DNA from: Acridotheres tristis
Lineage: Eukaryota; Chordata; Aves; Passeriformes; Sturnidae
NCBI GenBank assembly: GCA_037013685.1
Contig: CM072892.1
Span: 21,891,501 to 21,955,500, forward strand
Reading direction: 5' to 3'
DNA: 64,000 bases
The position numbers and the translations under genes were made by a program. The notes under the pieces were generated by a model. That model had not been told where the DNA came from and did no database searches. It was given only the letters and a program-made list of their open reading frames with translations. This document shows positions 13,460 through 24,600 of the stretch, in pieces (position 1 is the first letter of the stretch; every line of letters begins with the position of its first letter).

Positions 13460-14120
13460 TCAAGAATTTGAGCCCTGACTCCGCCTGTGTCTGTCTCCAC
13501 CCCACCAGCTCCCACTCCCCATCCCCCCAGAGAGTAGCTGGCATTGTGGCTCCTCGGCTGCGCCGCACAATGAGCGGGGAGCGGGTACATCCCGCGGGGC
13601 GGTGCGGGCACCGGCACCGGGCACAGGCTGCCCTTGGCGGGGCGCGGGCGCTGCGCCCCTCGGGCCTCCCGCACCCTGCCCGCCTCGCCGGCTGCTGCTG
13701 CCTGCCTGCCTTTCCGAGGCTTTCAACCACCTTTTTCCCAGCTCGCAGTTCTGAGCTCCGGTTTTTTGTCTCCTAGGGTGTGCATGTGTGCGTGTGGTTT
13801 AGCTACATCCCAGTAATGTGCCGAGGCTCCACTACTGAGGGCGGAGCGCCCTCTGCTCGCTGGGGCGGAGGGAAAAGCAGGCCAAGGTGCAGCTCTAGGG
13901 TGGAAAAGCAAGTTTCCTGCTGCTGCTAAGGCGTAGAGACTTGCCCACAGGAGCCTGTGCACGGACACGTCCGTGCCCTCGCCGTGACTCCAGGCAGGGC
14001 CGGTGGCGGCTCTGCAGCGCCCTCGACGCGAACGGCGCTCGCTGCTCGAGCTCTCAGACACCGCACCCAGTGCGGCTGGCCCCCACTGCAGAGCCACAAA
14101 ACGATGGGGTGCGGAGAAAC
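13460..14120. promoter_or_regulatory. Isolated CpG island, unassigned promoter
   Basis: This stretch is rich in G+C and CpG, in sharp contrast to the surrounding AT-rich DNA, and has several GC-box-like and CGG/GCC-rich runs. Such islands normally mark promoters of broadly expressed or developmental genes. No reading frame in it resembles a known protein, and I cannot identify a first exon on either strand. It includes a near match to the CTCF core at 13846-13859. In mammals the genes beyond ANGEL1 on this side are LRRC74A and IRF2BPL, so it could belong to LRRC74A or to a non-coding RNA. That is inference from human gene order. Confidence 0.65.
13846..13859. promoter_or_regulatory. CTCF-core-like site inside the CpG island
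   Basis: The bases GCGCCCTCTGCTCG differ at one position near the end from the reverse complement of the common CTCF core. A second partial core (GCGCCCTC) lies about 170 bp downstream. Position inside an isolated CpG island is compatible with an insulator, but the match is imperfect and unsupported by other data. Confidence 0.25.
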
Positions 14121-14129
14121 CATTGGCAA

Positions 14130-17100
14130 AGAGAACGGTTGAAATGGCTTGATCTTCTCTTGCAGGGGAAGATCATGATTATATCTAGTGTCAGTCCCTT
14201 ACGGAGGATCATATCTTGAAGACTTTCTGCATTATTTGACCACTTTATCCTGAGACCTCAAATGGAAACACAGACCACCATGGAATGCACACACTCAGTT
14301 TCCTAAAAGGGAGATCCAGTGAATAAGGTTACATGGCAGAACATTATTTTCTTGTCCTCCTGTAATGTGATCAGGTACCGTAAGGTACCTTCCCATAATG
14401 CTGTGAAAGCCGGCATATTTGTCCCTTGAGAGCTGCACAGCTAATTGTCTGTCAGTGAGGTAACGAAGGTCTTCATGAAATGTCTGGAAGAGAAGGGGCT
14501 ACCAGAGCAATCTGTCAGGTCTGTAGCATGTGTCTGGCTGCCACCTCAGCAGTCTACAGGAAAGAGGGTGGCAAGGAATGAACTATGGCCTAATTGAATT
14601 TTCTGTTGGGCCAAATTCAGAATGAAATCTTTTTGGTTGGGCTTTCTGGATTAAGAAACTATGCAAGAGCTTCAGTATTGTTGACAGATAAGGACTCACC
14701 CACTTAAGAAGAGCAACTATAACATAAATCTTCAGGAGCTGAAATGTCTATTATGATCTTGACCTTTACTAGTGCCTTGTAAAAACCATTAGCACCAGTC
14801 AGTTAACTCGAATCTGCTGCTTCATGGTAAAAAAATTAAATTTTGTCTTTGCAAATTTTCAGTCCATCATCTCTTCAGATTCTGTAACTTTGCTGTAGCA
14901 GATTCAGGTGAGGGACCTGAAGCATCTTATTTGCACTGACCAGTGCCTCATACATGGCATGCTTCCAGTCCTGTGATGCTTGATTTTGTGCATGGCTGCA
15001 AGACGCCCTTTTGCATAGGGTGCGTGTCCACTGATACACACTGAACACTCCTTATATGGATGGGAGGCTACTGAAACAAAGAACTATTGATCTAAGTTTA
15101 AAAGAGGAAGGCTAGGATCAGCGTACCCACTTTGGCAGCATGTGAGATTTCTCTTTTGCAACTAAAAGCTTGTAGGCCAGTTCAGCTAGACAGATCAAAG
15201 GTCTTCACTGTGAACAAGCTGAGATAGTTTGGCATAAAAGATTGGTCTTTATACTTACTCTAAGATTTCCAAAGATTCTAATTAGTCATGTCTTTATAAT
15301 GTCGTCCTAGGTATTGTGGTGGTGCCTAGGAAATTAGTCTGAATTGGATCTCTTTCTGCTGGATGGGATTCATTACAAAAAGATTATTTTCCTTGCAAAA
15401 ACATTCAAAGGTTCATCTAAACTAGCTAACACATTAAATACCCTGGTGTGTTTTCAAAACATATTACTTAAACAGTGTTATTTTCTTTCTAATATTGAAG
15501 AGCTCTGACAATGTCACTTGGCTGTGTCACTCTCATAAGCTATGGAAGATATGTAGTGTTTAGCCAGCTTTTTACACTGTCTAATTTTGTGCTGGCAGGC
15601 TGAATTCCTGAGGTATATTGGATGAGTCCTAGTGCTGCCTTAATTTATGCTAGCCAAACCATTTCCTTCTGCGCCATTTCACAGGTGCAGGATCAGCAGA
15701 GCAATTCATGTTCCGCTCCCTGACCATCCCTGCTCAGTGTCTCACCAGAATTCATCCGTGAATTCCCAGCAAGGGGACAAATGCTGCCACCAAGCTTAGA
15801 AAAGCTTTCTTGATCTGAGAATGCTCAGAGATCTGCACAATACAAACTGCAACTACATCCTTTTACCACACTGCTTCCATGTGACTAAAATCTTCACTCT
15901 TAATTTTAGTTTTACCAGGCCACATAGTAGGACAAAAGGTTGCACCTAGTTCCTTCCCGGAGGTTCAATCTCTTTAGATTTTGTGTTCAGCAAGATCAAT
16001 AATTTTTATTTATCAAGCCCTTGTGGAATGAAAATGTGGTCTCAAACTCTTCAGCTGAAAGAAACCATCCAACCTCCCTGCAGGCTTTTCCTGTTGTAAA
16101 GGTACAATCTAGATGCCACATGGTTGTTGCTCTTGAGCTTAAGTGGACAATCAAATAAATAAGAGTGACACCTGCCGCAGGCCAGTTCCCATCTCTATTT
16201 GATTATGTTGTTTTCTTACAGAAGATTTTTGATGGCCATAGCTAATCTAAAAACTTAAGTGCGATAATTGAACAAATCAGTTTAGCTGGGCATCTAATTC
16301 TGTGCAAACCTAAGTGGAATAGTAATGCGTGACTAATACACAACAGCACTTTGCATAAGATAAAGATCCATGTGTAACATATGCAAGCCCAAGACACTGT
16401 GGGAAGAAAACACCAAAGATATTGAACAGTATGTGTGTACTACTCCTCTACTCCAAAGTGCACCCTTTTCCTGTACAACAAACAGTGCTGTAAGGACAGT
16501 GAAGTAGGACCTTCACTCTCTGTCATCAGGTACCCTGAGATCCCATTGTTCCCTCTTCCTTATTTTCCACTGTGGAAACACGTGAGAAATCTCTCACTCC
16601 TGATCCAGTTGAACTGACCATAGATCATCTGCCTGCTGATAAACCAGGAGGCTCATTTCAAGGGAAAATCTGGGATGCTGCAAATCTTGTTTTCTGTTAT
16701 GTAACAATAATTATGTGTCATGCAAAAAAACTTCACTCTTTTTCTTTCTTTTTTGAGCAAATATAAAATCATTAGATGTTCGCAGCTCTCTGGCCTTAAT
16801 TCTGAGTCTGCATATGTTGGTATTTCATTTTATGCCTCTTAGGCTGAAAAGAAGAAGATTAAAAAAAGGATTTCTTGGGACTGAGGGGGAGAGAGGCACA
16901 GATATTTTTCACTGGCACAGCCAGGGAATGGTGAACATTTGGTCAATAGACTTGGAGCCACTGAAGAACATCCTAGGACAAGACGTGTTTTAAACAACAG
17001 CCCCAGAAATGCAGAGTATCTACACTCAGGTCTGTGGATCAGTTGCAGTAACTTCAGTGTGTCCAAGAGATACTAAGACTGTCCTGCAGCAGTGAGACAT

Positions 17101-17334
17101 CACCCATGTGGGCCAACAAGCAATGGCAGAGTTGTCACACGGGTATGGACCAGTTGTCAGGTATCTTCAGTTCCTCAACCCCAGCCCCACTGAGACCAGC
17201 ACAAAACATGCCACAGCCACTGCTGACCCACCAGCCTCTGGAGCGGGGTGCTGGAGGAACATCGTACAACAGTTAAAGTGATGCTCCCGATGGTAGTTCT
17301 TCACAGGAAAGCAGCATTGAGGTAGTTGCGGGAA
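14130..17334. other. Non-coding stretch between CpG island and CR1 copy
   Basis: AT-rich sequence with frequent stops in all frames. I see no conserved exon, RNA gene or well-defined repeat before the CR1 copy that follows. Confidence 0.6.
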
Positions 17335-17874
17335 GAGTAGCTCGGGTGAGACCCTGCCTGCATCCAGTTCTGGAGTCCACAGCACAAGGACATGGACCTG
17401 TTGGAGCAAGTCCAAATGAAGGCCACCAATTTAATTAGAGGGATGGAATGCCTCTCCTTTGAGGAAAGGCTAAAAGAATTGGGATTACTCAGCTTGGAAA
17501 AGAGAAGGCATTAGGGTGACCCAATTGTGGCCTTCCATTACCTGAAGGGAGCCTACTGGAAAGGTGGAGAGAGACATTTTGTAAGATTATGTAGTGACGG
17601 GACAAGGGGGAATGATGTCAAATTGAGAGAGAATAGGTTCAGATTAGACATTAGTTACAAATTCTTTGCTGTGAGGGTAGCGAGACACTGGAATAGGTTG
17701 CCTAGAGCAGTTGTGCATGCCTCATCCATGGAAGTGTTTAAGGCCAGGTTGAATACAGCTCTAAGCAACCTGATCTGGTGGATCTAGTGGAAGGTGTGCC
17801 TGTCAACGACGGGGGGTTGGAACCAGCTGATGTTTAAGCTCGTTTCCAACCCAGGCCATTCGCTGATTCCATGA
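17335..17874 (+). mobile_element. CR1 LINE 3' fragment
   Basis: About 540 bp match the CR1 3' end in forward orientation. They include the terminal part of ORF2 ('CACAAGGACATGGACCTGTT' region, then GAGAGAAGGC-type sequence, then the 'AGACACTGGAATAGGTTGCC' segment), followed by the short 3' UTR with 'GTTGGAACCAGCTGATGTTT' and a degenerate tail GATTCCATGA. The coding remnant is 5'-truncated and broken by stops. GC-rich sequence follows directly. Confidence 0.9.
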
Positions 17875-17879
17875 AACAG

Positions 17880-18060
17880 GCTCCGGGCGAGGCCTCCGTG
17901 CCACCCTGTGCCGGCCTCCGACGGGCGGCACGGCCGGGGCTGTGCTGACACCTGGCGGCCGGCGCGGGCACTGCCGGGGGCGAGAGCTCGGACAGCCCCG
18001 GGACGGCCCCGACCGCTCCCCGCCCTCGCCGAGCCCCAGTGCAAGGTCCTGTATTCGAGT
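17880..18060. other. GC-rich wedge between a CR1 tail and an LTR
   Basis: About 170 bp of very GC- and CpG-rich sequence (for example GGCGGCCGGCGCGGGCACTG) sit between the end of the CR1 copy and the start of the LTR. It does not resemble CR1 or the LTR. It may be a small CpG island, part of a third insertion, or host sequence separated by the two insertions. No coding function is evident. Confidence 0.55.
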
Positions 18061-18067
18061 ACACTCC

Positions 18068-18692
18068 TGTGCTGCTTAGGCGTGGGGTAGTTAATTTTCT
18101 TACAAGTGGCTGTGTGTTGGATTTGTGCTGAACACAGGGTTGATAACAGACGGGTGTTTTTGATGATAGGGAGATGTTTTTGTTGTTGCTGGCGGGGCTT
18201 ACACAGAGCCAAGGCCTTTTCTGCTCTCTGTACTGCTGAGGTGGTGAGGAAGTTGGGTGCAGGGGATATTGGGAGGAGACACAGCCAAGACAGGTGACCC
18301 TAAGTGCCCAAAGGGATATTCCAGACCATGTGATATCATGCTCAGTATAGAAAGTGGGGAGAAACGAAAGGAGGAGAGGGATGTTTGGAGTGATGGTGTT
18401 TCCATTGTCTTGGTGACTTCCCAAGTCATTGTTATACATGATGGGGCCCTGCTCTTCTGGAGACAGCTGAACACTCTGCCTGCCATGGGAAGCTGTGAAT
18501 CTATTCCTTGTTTTACTTTGCATGCATGTATGGCTTTTGCTTTCCCTATTAAACTGTCTTTATTTCAACCCACAAGTTTTCTAACTTTTTACCCTTCCAG
18601 TTCTCTCCCTTACCGCCCCAGTGGAGAAGTGAGCAAGTTGCTGCTTGGGGCTTGATTGCTGATTGGGATCCATACCAACCCTAGCCACAACA
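18068..18692 (+). mobile_element. Solo LTR of an endogenous retrovirus-like element
   Basis: The segment has the layout of a retroviral LTR. There is a 5' part with TTAATTTTCTTACA, a decayed TATA-like box near 18338-18350, an ATTAAA poly(A) signal at 18548-18553 within 'CCCTATTAAACTGTCTTTAT', and a 3' end of CCACAACA at 18692. This order matches an LTR family that I remember as very common in passerine genomes. No internal gag, pol or env sequence follows, so it is a solo LTR. The left boundary is approximate and I could not find a clean target-site duplication. Confidence 0.8.
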
Positions 18693-21600
18693 GCTTCTGT
18701 GATAATGTACCTCAGTGTTTAGCAATAGTCAAGAAACACTAATGACTTTTCAGGAATGATTAGGAAAAGAGCAGAAAACCCCATAGTCTTATACCCTTGC
18801 ATGTGCAAACTGGCCAGCATTTCAAATGCTGTTCTGATTCTTCGTCTTAAACCCCCACATATTCTGTAGGTGAAGGTGGCACTGGCTGCAATCACAAGGC
18901 AATTCTGGAAGAGTCACAGGCATCAGAGGACACCAACCTGCTGGGGTATTGAGCTAAAGCCTTCTGAAGGTGACTACTGAGCAGACATTACCAATGCCAT
19001 CTTGACCATCTTGATTGGGCGCTGGAGCCACCTGAACTCTATCGAAAGTTTCAAGCTATTTCAAAGATATTTTTTCTACATGGGAATGCCATTGGGAAAG
19101 AGGGACTTGCCAGATTGCAACTACCTGCTTTCCTTTCCACCAAAAGCTGATCTTCCCAAAGTGGCCAACATTTCCCAGTTCTTCAAGATTTTTGTTGTAA
19201 AGTCTATGTTGCCAAAGTGGACTTCCTGTACATATTAAAATTTTTCTAGATTCTATTTTTTAATAAATATTAATATATGCAAGGCTTTAATTCCTTCTTA
19301 AGAACTGTAAAATGTATTTTTTTATTGTTGGTTTAAAAAAAGTATGATATCTAAGCCACTTAAAATATGTTATGTCACCCATCTTTCTAACATATTTTTC
19401 CCATGGAGATACTAAAGGAAATTTCTATCACCCATAACTTTTTAAGCAACATGAGCTGTAGTTTCTCATGAATTTATTTTTTTTCCTCTTGCAAAGGTCC
19501 CTGTGTCAGATCTGCTAAGGAGGCAGGGGATGACTGTACTGCTCTTACCTCAGTGTTTGTCCACATGCTTTACCTCAAAAGAAGATAATAGCAATATATG
19601 AGTGTCTTAGTTTCCCAATTCCCACTTTTTGCCTTCATCTTTGTAAGTAAGTTCATCACTGACAGCATACAGAGCAAGACAGATTTGGTAACCAGGTTCA
19701 AAGGACCAATCCTTCCTTAATGGAAAAAACCCAAACTGTATAGGAACCTCTGTGTAATGGAACATCAGCTTAATTTTTGCATTCGATAACTTAGACCATC
19801 AGAGCTCCCCAGTGTTGGCTCTCCCCAAGCCCAAAGCCACTCTGAGCTTTCTTTCAGTGGTTCTCATACAACCTTGCATTGTTTGACCTGCTTCCTTGTT
19901 TAATTTTTATGGCTCTTCCTTCTCTTCCTCCTCAATTTCCCCTTCCACAGGCTTCTGTACTGGCTCCTGGTATTTTAAGTGACTGAAAAGAAGTGAACCA
20001 GTATTAATCTAGTAAACTCAGCCTTGTCTGTCCGGTATTTTAAAGCTGCTGAGAGGATCTTGAGGAAACGGCCTGAGGTAGGAACAGTAAGGACAGCAAA
20101 GGTCACAGCTTTTCTGACTCTTGTCTGCAAGGTGAATATTACCATTTCACACATGCTACAGTGATAAAATCCATCAAGATGCTAGGTAAGGGGTATATAT
20201 CTGTATCTATTTTTTTCCCTTATATCAACTCTGCCACGTTAATGACACTCGATGAAGTCTTTTCTGGCCACTGGATTTCAACAGTTTTATCTGCTTATTA
20301 CTTAACCACTTTAAGTTCTGTAAGTTATGCCTGAAGTGCTTGGGAATCCCATGTAGCCTCTGATTCAAGATTTACCAGGCTAAAGCACATCTAGCATCTG
20401 AGCATGGATGCTTTTAGTATGGTACCACTATATGTGAAGGAATACAACAAATTAATTTGCTTCTCTTTGAAAAACATTAGGAGGCTAAGAGCAAAACTGA
20501 CCCATTGCTTCTAGCTTTAAAACTAGGCTACAGCATATATTTAAACCCATTAGTATGGGCTGAGGGATGGGAATATTTGGGCATGATTTACAGGGCTTTC
20601 AGCTGATGAGTCACATGTCAGAACTGACTGAAAATCTAGGGGGACTTTTGGGTCCAATGACAAGCAGCTTAGCCTGCAGCAACTGACAACCTCTTAGGAG
20701 TTTGCTGCTGAATGCTCAGGCTCTCAGAACTTGGACATGATTGCTACAGGCACTAAGGAAGAGGCACTTTCAAGAGAATGAAAAGTTCTGTAGTTTGAAG
20801 GTGGGTTTCCAGGGAAAAGTAGGTCTCCTAAGAAGAGGAATCAGAGAGAAGGAAAAAAATCAAGAGTCCCTGAGGATGGAGGCAAAGTTTTGACAGCACA
20901 GATATGCTGCCTTTGCAAATCTAACTCTGGCTGCAGGGGGAATAGTGTTGAGCTGATGCATCTCATCTTAGGTTTAGGATGAATGAAAATGCCATTCAGC
21001 TCTGAGATTCCTGCAGGATTCTCATGGCAAGTTTATCAAATCAGAAAATAAGACTTGTAGTTTGATTCAACAGAACTTCTAAGCATACAAGGTGTTTTTT
21101 TGTTTACCTTTTACTTCTGTAAGTAATGGACTGGCAAAAAACATAGGTCCCTTCACATCCTAAGATGTACAAAGTTAGGTTTATTTGGTGTCAAGCCGAA
21201 TTAAATAAAGAAAGACAAACCAGGAGTCATTAACCTGCAATCCAAAACTGCTGTCTGATTCCAGTCTAGATTGTTCACCAATTTGGACTCAGTTCAGAGG
21301 AATGCTTTTTTGTTAATAGAATCGCTAGGAAAACTGGCTTATTTCAAGCAGAAAAATCCTCCATATCAGAGTGGGGCCTGGCTGTCTTTTAATAGGTGAG
21401 CAGATGGCCTGGTGCATGGAAGAAGAGAGACAGAAAAAATCCAGAATGATGGTGGGGAGGCAATTTAAGCGATTACTATTATTATTATTATTGTTGTTGT
21501 TGTGAAAGAACTTCATGTCTGGCTGACCATTGCTACTGATCCCAAACATCACAGTGTTTTTGGCAGGAAGACAACTGTCTACTCCATTGTACAGGTGAGG

Positions 21601-24600
21601 GTTTAGATGACTATTTTTTACTTTCCTGTAGCAGTAAGGCATAAGAATCTATCAAGATCCTATATATCCTATACAAACAGTTGGTGTCTGTGATATTCTA
21701 AAGTTGGTCCATTATCATTGATGCTATCTACAGTACTTATTGGGTATCAATGGCATTTCTGTTGGTCTCATTCTAGGCCCACCTTTTGCTATGGGTGAAT
21801 TTTGCCTTTTAGCCTTAACAATCACAGAATAGTCTGAGCATCATGATGTTGCCAGCAAAGCTGGCTGGTGGCTGTGCTGCTGCAGAGAGGTTTCCCTAGA
21901 GCAGTACCCTACCAGACGAACATTCTGACCATGCTTTCAGAGGCACACCTGCACCTGCATGTGGACAGCATGGCTTTCCAGAAGGCTGCCATCGGAAGAT
22001 CTTTAAGTTTCCATCCTTATCAATATTCCCAAATAAGTTCTCCGAGTTGTAGGCTGTGCTCTTTCAAAGAGTTCTTTTGGAAGCAGAGATAAAACACAGG
22101 CATGACCATGAAACAGCCACTGATACCTGCCTCCAGTTCTCCTCCTGTTCTTCCATCACCCTGCTTTTATTCAACCCATCACTGAGAGATATGAGTTCTC
22201 ACTCGTTGTGCAGTCAGCCTTTTGTCAGAACAAAAACCTTTTGTTCAGGTTAATTCCATTCTTTTCAGTTATACCTCCTTCTCCTCCAGCCTTGAAACAA
22301 GACTGAGAAGCAAACCAGGTGTTTTTTTCCTTATAATTGCATATGCTTATTTGGTCCTCATCCCAGCAGCCACTGCTTGGCTACGCTGTCTAATCAAGAC
22401 AGTTCTGTCCCCCAGATCTTTGATCACTTTAGTTACTCTTCTTTGGATTCTGCTTCTGTTTGAATGAGGATACCTGAATACCATAATGGCTATTAAAAGC
22501 TGCAAAGCATGGTAGTGCAAGTGTCACTAGCTGTGAAGCACAGCAGCATTGTTTGATGTGAGGTTAACAACCCAAGCTTTTGCTTAAGTTCACCTGAAAC
22601 CTTATTCACAGATAATTCTCACCCAATTAGCTGAAAATCTGCACAGCAGTTAAGAAATACAGTGAAGCTGGTAGTGCAAAAGTGTTATTTAGCTCAGCAA
22701 GGCTCAATTCCTTGCGTTGGTTTCCAGAAAGGAGACAGCACCATCTGCTGCTATCCATGGAAACTGCAGACTCTGCTGAAAAGCCGAATAATGTCTATTT
22801 CAGCTAGTAAATACCATATCTTTGTAATACCATATCCTACTTTTATGAAGCACGCTAATTTTGATGCTAAAGCAAAATTGTCAGAGAAGTGTTTTATGAA
22901 AGCTACTGGGGTGGGCTTGTGATGAGGATGGACACTCATTTGGATCATACCTGAAATCAATCCATTTGTTTTACACAGCGAGCAAGTATCAAGTCATGTT
23001 CCTTTTTTCCCCCCCTCAGTGCTCTAAGATCCCGAGGTAATAGCTTCTCCAGAAGATCAAAGGCTTTGCTTAGTCAGTCGGTGTGTACTGAGATGTGTGA
23101 ACATTGTGATTCTCTTTGTGCATTTACTTTTCTGAAGGAACTTGGCTGAATTTCTCACTTGAAAGAAAACTTACCCCTTTGTATCTCCATCCCTCCAAGT
23201 GTCTGTCTGTGTACAGGGAGCTAAGGACACAATTCAGTAGCTCGCCTGAATCACTTCCATGAGATTTAGATGCTTTTGGGGATCTTGGTGATACAGCCTT
23301 TGACCTTACTCTAGATGACATCTGTTTCAGGATGCATTTGACACACCAAATCCTCCAACTTGATGAAAGTTTCATTCACCAACTCATTGAGCTACATAGT
23401 ACAAAGAAAATGCAGTCAGTGTGGACACCCAGAGAACAACAAAGCCTTTCTTGTGTTCATAAATACATTAGCCATTCTCTCCTAAGGATAGTGCCTTCTG
23501 CTATTTCTGCTCTTTACTTTCAGGAAACCCCTGGTGACCCAACTGTAAATAAGTGTTCATCTTTCTCTTTTTCCATGTCTGAGACAGAAAAATATCTACT
23601 AATTTGTGTAGAAATTAGCTTAATGCAAGGTAGGTAAATTAGTAAATGTCTACACCAAAGGCCTCTCATTTTTGGCAATTCAGGTGATTCATGTTCATCC
23701 CTGAGACTGTCCTAGATGGTTTTCCTCTCCATTCTATTAAGATGCAGACTGCAGGTTGAACAGTTAATGGCTACAATGTGGCATGGAGTTCTGAAAAAGA
23801 AAAAATTAAAATCACCCAAGACCTTAAAGGATTAGTATCTCCAGCAATGGAGCTTTATAGCCCTCAAGAAAGATGATTCTCTCTGGGAAGGGGCCGGGTG
23901 TCTCCAGATGAAAAGAACTTTTGGGAAAGCTCTGCTTCATTGTGTAACCCTAAGAAGTTCCAGTCAGCAGACATTTTTTTTCCCCTAAGAATTTCAAATA
24001 GGGTAGTGACAGCTCAGCATTTCAGATCTCATGTTCTAAGTTTTATCTTTTAACATATACTGAATGGGCAGTAGTGCAGTGTCCTTATACAGGGGTTTGA
24101 AATGCTAGAAAGTAAGCTGTCAATGCAAATATTATTCATGCCACTGTAAATTATTCCTCTAAATTTATGACAAATTTTATTTTGCATTGATTGATCTCTT
24201 AAAGTCATGACTATGATTTTGTTCATACCCATGTTGACAGGGGTCTTGTTCATATATTTAGTTATATACTTAATTGTTGAAAATTTCAAGGCAGCTCAGG
24301 AAATTTGTGAAGGCTTTTTGTTTCTGTCATTGTGAAAAGTTCAAGCACTGTATTTTCCCCTAAAGTTTATTTATAGTTTGCCAATGTATTCTTACAGTTT
24401 CTTTTTGGAAACTTAAGAGCCACTGTTCTGCAGATCTGTCTACAAGCTTATCATCTACTGTGCAATAACTCTTGACTGTTACTACTCAAACTCAGTCTTG
24501 AACCAGTCTGGGTCCAGCTGGGTTTTATTAGCTTTCATTCAACACCAAGAGTTTGCTCTTCTCTGAAGAAGCCATTGCACTATGGACAGCAGCAGAGTCA

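Noticed and set aside
13332..13776. Several open frames of 78-132 codons in the orphan CpG island
   Set aside because: Typical GC-rich stop-poor frames. Part is encoded by the polypurine tract, and none has a recognisable domain.
17834..18523. 229-codon minus-strand open frame
   Set aside because: It runs antisense through a CR1 tail, GC-rich wedge and LTR. The composition explains the lack of stops and nothing in it resembles a protein family.
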